From Flavobacteriaceae bacterium (GTDB lineage: Bacteria > Bacteroidota > Bacteroidia > Flavobacteriales > Flavobacteriaceae): a stretch of DNA of 64,000 bases. Position numbers and translations under genes: made by a program. The notes below the pieces were generated by a model. That model made no database searches. It was not told where the DNA came from and saw only the letters and a list, made by a program, of their open reading frames with translations. Shown in pieces: positions 26,162-35,197 of the stretch. The DNA lies in contig JABGUL010000042.1 in assembly GCA_018646605.1 (NCBI GenBank), positions 1 through 64,000 on the forward strand, given 5' to 3'. Position 1 is the first letter of the stretch. Every line of letters begins with the position of its first letter.

Positions 26162-26257
26162 TCAAAGGTATTAAAACTGTATTCTTTAAGAAGTAATAAT
26201 GGTTACGGAATCTAATGATCACATATTTTTATTTAAAAACGGTTTTAGAAAAAGGTG

Positions 26258-27886
26258 TTACAAAGAGACGCCTCTTTTCCATGGAATAAAATCATGTTGC
26301 TTCAATTCCGTAGCTTTTGTTAACTCAGTTCCACTGGCAATTTTAATTATTTGTTCTAGGAGCAAATCTCCCAATGTTTCTATGTCGTGGTTTTCAGTAA
26401 TCATTGAGCCACAATTAAAATCTATAATATCAGGCATTTTTTCTGCTAAGCTTGTATTACTAGAAACTTTAATTACAGGAGTAATTGGATTTCCTGTAGG
26501 TGTTCCTAATCCTGTAGTAAATAAAATTATATTAGCACCAGAACCTGCCATCGCAGTTGTACTTTCTACATCATTTCCGGGGGTGCATAGCAATGAAACA
26601 CCATCTTCTTTTACATATTCAGTATAATCTAAGATGTCATTAATTGTTGAGTTTCCTGATTTTTTTGCTGCTCCAGCAGACTTTATAGCATCTGTTATTA
26701 GCCCATCTTTAATATTGCCAGGTGAGGGATTCATGTCAAATCCAGAACCTACAGATTTAGCTGTTCCTTCATAGCGATTCATTAGAGATAAAAACTTGTT
26801 TGCCAGTGCGTCTGTTTTGCATCGATTCGCGATTTCTTGTTCTACTCCACATAGTTCTGGAAATTCGGATAATATAGTTTTCCCTCCCAGAGCAGCCATT
26901 AGGTCACTAACTCTTCCTAAAGTTGGATTTGCAGTAATTCCCGAAAAACCGTCAGATCCACCACACTCTAAACCGATGGTAAGTTTAGATAATGGGGCAG
27001 GTTGACGTATTATGGAGTTTGCATTTTTAATAGCTTTATACGAGTCAGAGATAATTTTTCCAATAAACTTTTCGGTAGTTCCAGAATTTTGTTGATCAAA
27101 CATTAGTATGGGCTTTTCAAACCCTGAATTTATTTCCCCTAAGGCTTCATTAAACATCTTGACTTCTAGATGCTGACACCCTAGGCTCAAAACGGTTGCT
27201 CCTGCAACATTTGGATTGTTTACATACCCTGCTAAAAGCCGAGCTAATGCTTTAGCATCTTGGCGCGTTCCTCCACAGCCTCCCTGATGTGTAATGAATC
27301 TTACCTTGATATTGTCTAATGGTGTTTTTGTTTTTACATCATCATTATTTGATTGACTTGAATGTTGTTCTTTCCCATTTATTAAGTCACTCAAAAGTTG
27401 TTGGTTTGGGTCTTTCTTTGGTGGATCAAATTCTTTTTCAAAAATAGTTTTTAGTGTTTGAATATTTCTGTTTTCACAAAAAACTAAGGGAAAAAATAGC
27501 CAAATATTATCCGTTCCCACTTGTCCATCTTTACGATGATATCCCATAAAAGTTTTCTCTTTCCATTTTGTAATATCGGGAGCCTTCCAGGGTGAGTCAC
27601 CTTTTTTTTCAATAACCTTTTCAGTCAAATGAATTACATTTTCGGTAGTTAGTAATCCCCCCTTTTGTATAGGCTGGGTGGCTTTTCCAACGAGCACTCC
27701 ATACATGTAAATAGGCATGTCTTTTTTGAAGTCAATTAAGGCTATTTTATGTTTGATAGGAATGTCTTCCCTTGAAATAATTTTATCTGAATCAATAGTG
27801 ATTTTAATATTTTTAGCAATACTACAAAGGGCAACAGCTACATTATCATTGGAATTGATTCTTAAAGCGTTTTTTGATACGTTCAT
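26258..27886 (-). CDS. uxaA: Altronate dehydratase (UxaA), 542 aa
   Basis: UxaA dehydrates D-altronate to 2-keto-3-deoxygluconate (KDG), the last specific step of galacturonate breakdown. The N-terminal 90 residues form the SAF domain; the large domain shows THQGGCGGTRQDAKALARLL (about 195-214), GLECGGSDGFSG and CTPGNDVESTTAMAGSGAN, which are family blocks with the iron-ligand cysteines. Length is close to the usual 490-550. It is the last gene of the minus-strand uronate run. A tagaturonate reductase (UxaB) that would supply altronate is not in the window. Confidence 0.9.
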   Translation of the reverse strand: MNVSKNALRINSNDNVAVALCSIAKNIKITIDSDKIISREDIPIKHKIALIDFKKDMPIYMYGVLVGKATQPIQKGGLLTTENVIHLTEKVIEKKGDSPWKAPDITKWKEKTFMGYHRKDGQVGTDNIWLFFPLVFCENRNIQTLKTIFEKEFDPPKKDPNQQLLSDLINGKEQHSSQSNNDDVKTKTPLDNIKVRFITHQGGCGGTRQDAKALARLLAGYVNNPNVAGATVLSLGCQHLEVKMFNEALGEINSGFEKPILMFDQQNSGTTEKFIGKIISDSYKAIKNANSIIRQPAPLSKLTIGLECGGSDGFSGITANPTLGRVSDLMAALGGKTILSEFPELCGVEQEIANRCKTDALANKFLSLMNRYEGTAKSVGSGFDMNPSPGNIKDGLITDAIKSAGAAKKSGNSTINDILDYTEYVKEDGVSLLCTPGNDVESTTAMAGSGANIILFTTGLGTPTGNPITPVIKVSSNTSLAEKMPDIIDFNCGSMITENHDIETLGDLLLEQIIKIASGTELTKATELKQHDFIPWKRGVSL

Positions 27887-27942
27887 TTCAGTGCTATGTT
27901 TATCTTTTGTTACAGACTTGTTTTTTATACGTACGATTTTAA

Positions 27943-29247
27943 TTAAAGTGTTACATAATCAAACATTTGTGGAAGCCATAAGGTGATTTGGGGAATAAAT
28001 GTTATTAAAATTAAGGCCAGAATCATAGCTAAAAATAAGGGTAGTAGAGGACGAATTACTTTTTCTATACTTGTTTTAGCGATACCAATTCCTACAAATA
28101 ATACTGATCCTACCGGAGGTGTACATAGTCCAATACATAGATTTAGCACCATAATAATTCCAAATTGTATAGGATCAATTCCTAATGTTTTGACTACCGG
28201 TAAAAAGATGGGAGTAAAAATTAAAACCGCAGGAGTCATATCCATAAAAACACCAACAAAAAGGAGTAGCAGGTTTATGATGAGTAAAATGATGATTTTG
28301 TTATCGCTTATGTTTAATAAAAAATCACCCAACGTTTGTGGAATATTTTCATATGACATAATCCATGACATACTCATTGAAGCAGCAATAAGTAACATTA
28401 CTACAGCGCTTGTTTTTGCAGACTCGAGTAAAATTTTTGGAATATTATTCACATTAATTTCCTTATAAATGAATCCTAATACGAGTGTATAAATAACAGC
28501 AATTGCAGAAGCTTCGGTAGCTGTAAAAAAACCACCCACAATTCCGCCAATAACAATAAACAGTAATAGCAAACTAGGGAAGGCAATGATAAAAGTTTTT
28601 AAAACTTCACGAAAAGAACTTCTTGGGAAGGTTTTATAATTGTGTTTCTTTGCCCATATTCCAGCTACAATCATAAGTAAAAGACCCGTTAATATACCTG
28701 GAATATAGCCTGCTAAGAACAATGCTGCTACAGAGACCCCACCACTGGCTAGGGAATATACAATCAATACGTTACTTGGGGGTATAATCAGACCTATGGT
28801 TGCTGAGGTAATGTTTACCGCTGCCCCATACTCTTTTGCATACCCTTCTTTTTCCATTTCTGGACCAAGAATACTTCCCATGGCAGATGCGGAGGCCATC
28901 GCCGATCCCGCAATGGAACCCATAAGCATTGCTGCGATTATATTAATTAATGCCAAACCTCCTGGAAAAGCTCCCACAATAGTTTTAGCAAATCCTATCA
29001 GTCGATGTGCAATACCTCCATGTGTCATTAATTGTCCTGAAAGAACAAAAAATGGAATGGCTAACAGTGCAAAACTATCTAGTCCAGTTGCCATTCTCTG
29101 TGCAATTGTAGTAACAGAAGGTAATAGGGGTATGGAGACTATTATGGTTAGTAAAGATGAAATAGCAATACTCCAAGCAACAGGTGTTCCAATGCTAATG
29201 AAAAAAATAAAACTTAAAACGAGTATAATAACAGGTATTATTTCCAT
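27943..29247 (-). CDS. dctM: TRAP transporter large permease (DctM), 434 aa
   Basis: The ion-coupled membrane subunit of a TRAP transporter, with about 12 hydrophobic helices: IPVIILVLSFIFFISIGTPV at the start, then VLSGQLMTHGGIAHRLIGFA, AGSAMASASAMGSILGPEM and GLIIPPSNVLIVYSLASGG. These are conserved DctM blocks. It follows the small permease by 3 bases and precedes uxaA by 56 bases. In this operon the imported substrate is most likely a hexuronate such as glucuronate or galacturonate. Confidence 0.92.
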   Translation of the reverse strand: MEIIPVIILVLSFIFFISIGTPVAWSIAISSLLTIIVSIPLLPSVTTIAQRMATGLDSFALLAIPFFVLSGQLMTHGGIAHRLIGFAKTIVGAFPGGLALINIIAAMLMGSIAGSAMASASAMGSILGPEMEKEGYAKEYGAAVNITSATIGLIIPPSNVLIVYSLASGGVSVAALFLAGYIPGILTGLLLMIVAGIWAKKHNYKTFPRSSFREVLKTFIIAFPSLLLLFIVIGGIVGGFFTATEASAIAVIYTLVLGFIYKEINVNNIPKILLESAKTSAVVMLLIAASMSMSWIMSYENIPQTLGDFLLNISDNKIIILLIINLLLLFVGVFMDMTPAVLIFTPIFLPVVKTLGIDPIQFGIIMVLNLCIGLCTPPVGSVLFVGIGIAKTSIEKVIRPLLPLFLAMILALILITFIPQITLWLPQMFDYVTL

Positions 29248-29250
29248 AGT

Positions 29251-29709
29251 CTATTCTTTACTTTGGGTGATTTTATAAAAAACAATCAATACGCCACTTA
29301 ATGGAACAATAGAATATACCAAAGCAAGTGGAATATGGAGTGAAGGCGAATATTGTTGTAATTTCATTGTGATATAAACCAAGCGTCCACCCCCAACAAC
29401 AAAACCAAAAAAGGCAAAAGCCGAAATACTAAAAGTGATAAAACGTTTAAGCCATTTTTGAACTTTTGGGCTACTTTTTTTTGCAAAAAAGTCAATGGCA
29501 ACGTGTTCATTTCTACCGCCTACATAGGCAGCTCCCAGAATACCTAACCATATCATTAAATATCGAGCCAATTCATCAGTAAATGAACTAGGGCTATCTG
29601 TGAAGTATCTACTAAATACTTGCCATAAAACATTAATAACCATAACGCCCAAAATAAGAACTAGTAATTTCCCTACAAAGGCGTCTACTTGGGTTCTAAT
29701 TTTTTTCAT
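29251..29709 (-). CDS. dctQ: TRAP transporter small permease (DctQ), 152 aa
   Basis: Four hydrophobic helices and the family block VLWQVFSRYFTDSPSSFTDELARYLMIW (given here in part: SSFTDELARYLMIW), then GRNEHVAIDFF, mark the DctQ subunit. Its start overlaps the end of the dctP gene by 14 bases, consistent with translational coupling, and dctM follows directly. Normal length. Confidence 0.9.
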   Translation of the reverse strand: MKKIRTQVDAFVGKLLVLILGVMVINVLWQVFSRYFTDSPSSFTDELARYLMIWLGILGAAYVGGRNEHVAIDFFAKKSSPKVQKWLKRFITFSISAFAFFGFVVGGGRLVYITMKLQQYSPSLHIPLALVYSIVPLSGVLIVFYKITQSKE

Positions 29710-30670
29710 TTTGAATCTGATTGATTAAAAGTGCTATTGAAGGATCTTTTTTAAAGTCATGATACATTTTCTTGGTAGCTTCTTTAAAGGGTCCTTTGTC
29801 TGGATAGGTAACTTCTACCCCTGCATCAATTACAGCTTGAAGTGATTCATTTTCTGAAATAGTCCATAATTTTCTTTGATCCAGTATTGATTTATCTATT
29901 GCTTGTTGAAGCCAATCTTGCTCTTGTTGACTTAAACGATTCCAGAGGTGTGTGCTCACAAGAAGGATGTCGGGAATCATGGTATGTTCATCTATTATGT
30001 AGTACTTACACACCTCATAATGTCTGGAGAGATAAAAACTAGGAGGATTATTTTCAGCAGCATCTACTACACCTTGTTGAATGGATGTATAAAGTTCACC
30101 CCAAGATATGGGGGTGGGAGAGCCTCCCAATTGTTTCACCATTTCAAAGGCAGAGGCGCTTTCTTGAACTCGTATTTTTAAACCTTCAAGGTCTTTAGGG
30201 TTAGAAATTGGGCGTTCTCTAGTGTAAAAACTTCGACTTCCAGAATCGTAATACCCAAGGCCCTTGAGCCAATAATCTTCACCTTCTTTTAATAGGGACT
30301 TCCCAATGGAACCATCCAAAACTCGAAATAAATGTTCTTTATTTTCAAAAAGAAAAGGCAAACCAAAAATCCGCATGTTAGGAGCAAAATTTTCCATTAC
30401 AGCACCAGAGACCTTTGTCATATCTAAACTTCCAATTTGTAATAATTCTAAACATTCTCGTTCACTTCCTAATTGTTGATTAGGATAGATTTGAATTTTC
30501 ATTTTACCATTTGAAATTTCGCTAAGGTATTGATCTGCTTTTAGCATTGCTTGATGTACAGAGTGTGTTACATCTAGGCCATGGCCCAAACGAATTATTC
30601 TTGTTTTAGAATCACTAGTACATGAATTAAATAGAAAAATTAGCCCTAGTAAATAAAGTTTTTTCATCAA
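29696..30670 (-). CDS. dctP: TRAP transporter substrate-binding lipoprotein (DctP), 324 aa
   Basis: The extracytoplasmic receptor of the TRAP system. The signal peptide ends in a lipobox (LIFLFNSC, Cys about residue 17), so the protein is probably membrane-anchored. The mature sequence shows the DctP blocks IRLGHGLDVTHSVHQAM, IQIYPNQQLGSERECLELLQ, GLKIRVQES (with the substrate-carboxylate arginine) and GVVDAAENNP. These receptors bind organic acids; the operon points to a uronate. It lies 2 bases after the eda gene. Confidence 0.9.
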   Translation of the reverse strand: MMKKLYLLGLIFLFNSCTSDSKTRIIRLGHGLDVTHSVHQAMLKADQYLSEISNGKMKIQIYPNQQLGSERECLELLQIGSLDMTKVSGAVMENFAPNMRIFGLPFLFENKEHLFRVLDGSIGKSLLKEGEDYWLKGLGYYDSGSRSFYTRERPISNPKDLEGLKIRVQESASAFEMVKQLGGSPTPISWGELYTSIQQGVVDAAENNPPSFYLSRHYEVCKYYIIDEHTMIPDILLVSTHLWNRLSQQEQDWLQQAIDKSILDQRKLWTISENESLQAVIDAGVEVTYPDKGPFKEATKKMYHDFKKDPSIALLINQIQNEKN

Positions 30671-30672
30671 AA

Positions 30673-31338
30673 CTATTTTAGGGCCTGAATGGTATTGATT
30701 ACCTCCGATACAGTAGCTTTTAATCCCTTAAAATCTTTTTGTTCGATAACCGTTTTTGAAATTAACTGTGATCCCATACCAACACAGGTTACGCCAGCAT
30801 CAAACCAAGATTTTAAATTTTCTTTTGATGTATTTACTCCTCCTGTAGGCATTATACTTGTCCATGGCTGTGGTCCTTTAATGGCTTTAACAAATTCTGG
30901 TCCATAAACACTTCCTGGGAAGAGTTTCACAATTTCCGCACCTCGTTCTTCAGCCATGGCAATTTCGGTTAAGGTTCCACAACCTGGTGACCACAACACT
31001 TTTCTACGGTTACATATAATGGCAATATCCTCCCTGAAAACTGGGGATACCACAAAGTTAGCCCCGATTTTCATGTAGTCACTAGCAGCTGCAGCATCGG
31101 TTACAGAGCCAACACCCAATATCATTTCTGGAAGCGTTTCCTGAGCAAAAAGGACAAGTTCTCTGAATACCTCATGAGCAAAATCCCCCCGATGTGTAAA
31201 TTCAAGTAGTCTAGCACCTCCTTCATAGCACGCTTGAAGAACTTGTTTTGCGACAGTTACATCAGCATGATAAAAAAGTGGAACTAGGCCTGTTTTTTGC
31301 ATCTGACTAATCACTTGTAATCTTGTAAATCTTGCCAT
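30673..31338 (-). CDS. eda: KDPG/KHG aldolase (Eda), 221 aa
   Basis: A class I aldolase splitting 2-keto-3-deoxy-6-phosphogluconate into pyruvate and glyceraldehyde-3-phosphate. The Schiff-base lysine is K138 in IVKLFPGS; the general acid/base Glu is E46 in LLEFTHRG, with phosphate-site residues in LGVGSVTDA, SPGCGTLTE and PTGGVNTS. The TIM-barrel length fits. It completes the lower part of the uronate route and lies 12 bases after kdgK. Confidence 0.93.
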   Translation of the reverse strand: MARFTRLQVISQMQKTGLVPLFYHADVTVAKQVLQACYEGGARLLEFTHRGDFAHEVFRELVLFAQETLPEMILGVGSVTDAAAASDYMKIGANFVVSPVFREDIAIICNRRKVLWSPGCGTLTEIAMAEERGAEIVKLFPGSVYGPEFVKAIKGPQPWTSIMPTGGVNTSKENLKSWFDAGVTCVGMGSQLISKTVIEQKDFKGLKATVSEVINTIQALK

Positions 31339-31350
31339 ATTATTTATTTT

Positions 31351-32391
31351 TTATCGAGCAACTCTGCCTGAGGCATCTCCACCCATTAATTTTTCTACTT
31401 CTTCTATACTTACTAGATTAGCATCTCCTGTTATTGTATGTTTTAAACTTGAGGCAGCAACAGCAAAGTTTAATGCTTTTTGATCCGCATTTGGGTAGGT
31501 AAGTAATCCGTATATCAATCCCCCCATAAAGGAATCACCACCGCCAACACGGTCTACTATGTGTGTGATTTGATACTGTGGACTTTCAAGCAAAGTATTG
31601 CCATCATAAAGGATGCCTGCCCAGGTATTGTGGGAAGCGGAAATAGAACCTCTTAAAGTGGTAATTACTTTTTTTGCTTTTGGAAATTTTTTCATCATCT
31701 GTTGACAGACAGACAGAAAAGCATCCGCTTTTATCTGGTCTCCTTGTGTGGTAACATCCAAGCCCTCTGGTTTGATTCCAAAATGCATTTCTGCATCTTC
31801 TTCATTTCCTAAAATAATATCACAATAGGAGGTGAGTTCTGACATGATAGCTTCGCGATCTCCTCCATACTTCCATAGTTTAGAACGATAATTCAAATCT
31901 GTAGAAATCGTAATTCCTAACGAGCTTGCAATTTTAACTGCTTCAAGGCAAGTGTCTGCAGCACTTTGAGATATAGCAGGAGTGATACCGGTCCAATGAA
32001 ACCAGCGTACTCCATTAAATACTTTTTTCCAGTCTACCATATTGGGCTTGATTTCTGATACAGAAGAATTTGCCCGATCATACACCACTTTACTTCCGCG
32101 GTTTACGGCTCCAGTTTCTAAAAAGTATATCCCCAATCGATCTCCTCCTCGGATTATATTGTGTGTATTTATTCCTTGTTTACGAAGTTCTCTGAGCGCA
32201 CAATCCCCGAGGTCGTTTTGTGGTAATCGGGTGACAAAATCTACATCAATTCCATAGTTTGCTAGGGAAACAGCTACGTTTGATTCTCCTCCTCCATATA
32301 CAACATCGAAAGAGTTTGCTTGTGAAAATCGTAAAAAGCCAGGGGGAGATAAACGCAACATAATCTCTCCAAAAGTCACAACTTTATTCAT
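31351..32391 (-). CDS. kdgK: 2-keto-3-deoxygluconate kinase (KdgK, PfkB family), 346 aa
   Basis: A ribokinase/PfkB-fold sugar kinase. The N-terminus VVTFGEIMLRLSPPGF and VYGGGESNVAVSLANYG (substrate site) are those of KDG kinases; GITPAISQSAAD and TDLNYRSKLW follow; the anion-hole and catalytic base are in VGGGDSF (Asp about residue 286). It phosphorylates KDG for Eda. The position between uxaC and eda supports the specific assignment. Confidence 0.92.
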   Translation of the reverse strand: MNKVVTFGEIMLRLSPPGFLRFSQANSFDVVYGGGESNVAVSLANYGIDVDFVTRLPQNDLGDCALRELRKQGINTHNIIRGGDRLGIYFLETGAVNRGSKVVYDRANSSVSEIKPNMVDWKKVFNGVRWFHWTGITPAISQSAADTCLEAVKIASSLGITISTDLNYRSKLWKYGGDREAIMSELTSYCDIILGNEEDAEMHFGIKPEGLDVTTQGDQIKADAFLSVCQQMMKKFPKAKKVITTLRGSISASHNTWAGILYDGNTLLESPQYQITHIVDRVGGGDSFMGGLIYGLLTYPNADQKALNFAVAASSLKHTITGDANLVSIEEVEKLMGGDASGRVAR

Positions 32392-32426
32392 TTTAAAATT
32401 TCAATTGTTTTTGGTTAAAGTATAAA

Positions 32427-33842
32427 TTAATATTCAAAATACTCTCTTGCATTGTGATAACAGATATCAGAAATAATTTTTCCAACCCATTTAGGGTCGT
32501 TTGGAAGTAATCCCTTTTTGATTTCTTGACCGAAAATAGAACAGAGTAAACGTCTGAAATATTCGTGGCGAGGGAATGAGAGAAAACTTCTTGAATCGGT
32601 TAGCATTCCAATAAAACAGCTAATTAGTCCCATATTGGACAAGGTATTTATTTGATTAGTCATGCCGTCTAATTGATCTAAAAACCACCATCCTGATCCC
32701 CATTGGATTTTTCCTTTAGAGCTCCCGTCGTTAAAATTCCCAATCATGGTTGCCATAATTTCATTATCAGCAGGATTGAGATTATACAAGATTGTTTTTG
32801 TAAGTTGATTGGTGCTGTCCAGCATGTCTAAATAACGTGAAAGACCGAATGCTATGGAATAATCGCCGATAGAGTCCCAGCCAGAATCTGGACCTATTTT
32901 ATTGAGCATTCGTGTGTTGTTATTTCGCATAGCTCCTAGGTGGAATTGTTGAACCCAGCCCAGTTTTGAATATGCTTTTCCTAGAAATAGGAGAAGAGCT
33001 GTCTGAAACTGTTCAGTCTCTTGGGGACTGACTTCTCCACCAGACCTTCTTGTCCTAAATATTCTGTCAATTTCTTTTTCCTTGCACATCTTGAAAGGAA
33101 TGTATTCAAGACCGTGATCCGATAGTCTACACCCTTTGCTGTGGAAAAAATCCATTCTATTTTGCAAAGCAATACATAAATCTTCATAAGTAGCAATCGA
33201 ACAATTGGATACTTTTTCTAATTCATCTATATAGGAATTGTATGTTACTCCATTAATGAATAAAGACTTGTCGGGTCTGAAGGCGGTGCTAACTTTTGTG
33301 TTAAAATCTGATTTTGTTAGAGTAGTATGATGCTGCAGACTATCTATAGGATCTTCTGTTGTACAAAGCATTTCTACATTCATTTTTTGGAGTAGAGCTT
33401 GCGTTGAAAACTCTTTTGTTTGAACTAAAGAAGAAGTTTTTTCGTAAACAGCTTCAGCATTTTTAGAAGATAGTTGTGAGTCGATTCCAAAATAGCGACT
33501 GAGCTCAAGATGTGTCCAATGGTATAAGGGATTTCGAAGCATGTAAGGCATTGCCTCAGCAAATTTTAGGAACTTGTCTTTGTCTGTTGCCTCCCCGGTA
33601 ATAAATTTTTCATCTATGCCTAATACACGCATAGCTCTCCATTTGTAGTGATCACCCGCAAGCCAAAGCTCGGAAATGTTGTTGTATGAGGTGTTATTTG
33701 CAATGGCCTCGGGCGAGAGGTGATTGTGGTAATCTATTATAGGAAGCGACGCGGCATAATTATGATAGAGCTCCTTTGCTTCTTTACTATCTAGTAGAAA
33801 GTCAGCATGGATAAAATGTTGTTGTGATTGAGATTTGTCCAC
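32427..33842 (-). CDS. uxaC: Glucuronate isomerase (UxaC), 471 aa
   Basis: UxaC isomerises D-glucuronate to D-fructuronate and D-galacturonate to D-tagaturonate. The family blocks are LPIIDYHNHLSPEAIA (metal-binding HNH), WLAGDHYKWRAMR, TEDPIDSL, QFHLGAMRNNN and DSRSFLSFPRHEYFRR near the C-terminus. Length equals that of the enterobacterial enzyme. It belongs to the amidohydrolase fold. Placed 20 bases after the Tat-exported oxidoreductase gene and 35 before kdgK. Confidence 0.94.
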   Translation of the reverse strand: MDKSQSQQHFIHADFLLDSKEAKELYHNYAASLPIIDYHNHLSPEAIANNTSYNNISELWLAGDHYKWRAMRVLGIDEKFITGEATDKDKFLKFAEAMPYMLRNPLYHWTHLELSRYFGIDSQLSSKNAEAVYEKTSSLVQTKEFSTQALLQKMNVEMLCTTEDPIDSLQHHTTLTKSDFNTKVSTAFRPDKSLFINGVTYNSYIDELEKVSNCSIATYEDLCIALQNRMDFFHSKGCRLSDHGLEYIPFKMCKEKEIDRIFRTRRSGGEVSPQETEQFQTALLLFLGKAYSKLGWVQQFHLGAMRNNNTRMLNKIGPDSGWDSIGDYSIAFGLSRYLDMLDSTNQLTKTILYNLNPADNEIMATMIGNFNDGSSKGKIQWGSGWWFLDQLDGMTNQINTLSNMGLISCFIGMLTDSRSFLSFPRHEYFRRLLCSIFGQEIKKGLLPNDPKWVGKIISDICYHNAREYFEY

Positions 33843-33862
33843 TATAATAATTTAATTATAAT

Positions 33863-35194
33863 TTAAACCTTGGGTTCCCAGCCCTGAGCATATTCACGAT
33901 TCCAATTTTTCATTATCATAGTATTATTTAATACTTTTCCTGATTTACGGTCAATTTGAAGGGTTTCACCTGCATCCTGAGCCATATTTGCAAGATGACA
34001 CATCATGGTTGAAATACTGGCATCTTTAATTTCGGCATTTAGAGATTTTTCTTCTCGTATGGCATTAAAAAGATTTTCAACATGATTTACATCCAGCTGA
34101 CCTTGGCCTCGAGTATCTGTGGTTTGACTCACAGCATCTTCAAAAATAGAGTCGATTAGATTTCCTCCTAGGTCATAGCGTTTATAGAAATTTCTACTAA
34201 GTTGAATTGTTCCCTTACTACCATAAATTGTTACACCTCTCCCGGGACGTTTGGGTTGGATTAACCCTCTACTATGCCCTGTCCAGGTAATAAATTTATT
34301 TTTAGGATATTTAAAAGTAACCTGCTGATTATCTACAAATTCCCAGTCATCTTGAAAAGTGTATTTTCCGCCAACTGAGGAAACGCTTTCTGGTAAACCC
34401 TCATCTAAAGCCCATCGACATATGTCAATTTCATGAGTTCCATTATTATGAACTTCTCCTGTTCCCCAATTTCTGAACCAATGCCAATTATAGGGATGGA
34501 TATTGTCTTTATACGCCTTTCTTGGAGCAGGACCTTGCCATAACTCCCAATCTAAAGTCTTGGGGACAGAAATTTCTTTACCAATTCCTATAGACCCTCT
34601 ATTGTTGGAATAATAGGCTTCTCCTTTATACACCTCGCCGATGATTCCATTTCTAATGTCTGTTATCGCTTGCATTGATGTCACTGCCGAGCGTTGTTGA
34701 TTTCCCATTTGAACTTTAAGGCCATATTTTTTTTGGGCAGCTACTAATAATTCGTTTTCATGAGGATTGTGACTACATGGTTTTTCAAGGTAGACATGCT
34801 TGCCCGCTTGCATTGCCATGATGGCCATAGGAGCATGCCAATGTTCAGGTGAGGCGATAAATACAGCATCTATGTCTTTGTTTTCAACGAGCTTTCTAAA
34901 ATCTTTTTCAACTTTAGGGACATAACCTATATTTTTTTTACTCCAGATATTATGCTCTTCTATGATTTTATCATCAACATCACAACTGAAGATTACATTA
35001 GCATTTTTTTGAAGATGGATGGCGGCAGCATGGGCTTTTCCTCTACTTCTTACTCCAGCAATAGCACAATTAATTCGATCATTTGCCCCAAGAATGTTTC
35101 TTCCAATCATGAAATTAGGACTTAAAGCACCCATAACTACAGAAGCTGTACCAATTGATGTTTTCTTAATAAAATTTCTTCTTGTATTCTTCAT
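33863..35194 (-). CDS. Tat-exported Gfo/Idh/MocA oxidoreductase, 443 aa
   Basis: The N-terminus MKNTRRNFIKKTSIGTASVV is a twin-arginine signal, so the protein is probably exported folded with its NAD(P) cofactor. The Rossmann domain has INCAIAGVRSRGKAHAAA and the Lys-containing motif EKPCSHNPHE; the C-terminal domain shows WHWFRNWGTGEVHNNGTHEID, characteristic of the GH109-like/secreted oxidoreductase subgroup in Bacteroidota. Members oxidise sugars or perform NAD-dependent glycoside cleavage. It lies 3 bases from the DUF1080 gene, a frequent pairing, which suggests that they act on the same glycoside. Confidence 0.88.
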   Translation of the reverse strand: MKNTRRNFIKKTSIGTASVVMGALSPNFMIGRNILGANDRINCAIAGVRSRGKAHAAAIHLQKNANVIFSCDVDDKIIEEHNIWSKKNIGYVPKVEKDFRKLVENKDIDAVFIASPEHWHAPMAIMAMQAGKHVYLEKPCSHNPHENELLVAAQKKYGLKVQMGNQQRSAVTSMQAITDIRNGIIGEVYKGEAYYSNNRGSIGIGKEISVPKTLDWELWQGPAPRKAYKDNIHPYNWHWFRNWGTGEVHNNGTHEIDICRWALDEGLPESVSSVGGKYTFQDDWEFVDNQQVTFKYPKNKFITWTGHSRGLIQPKRPGRGVTIYGSKGTIQLSRNFYKRYDLGGNLIDSIFEDAVSQTTDTRGQGQLDVNHVENLFNAIREEKSLNAEIKDASISTMMCHLANMAQDAGETLQIDRKSGKVLNNTMIMKNWNREYAQGWEPKV

Positions 35195-35197
35195 AAT

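Noticed and set aside
27983-29278. Two long open frames antisense to dctM (28-kb region)
   Set aside because: They mirror the hydrophobic codons of dctM and give no recognisable protein.
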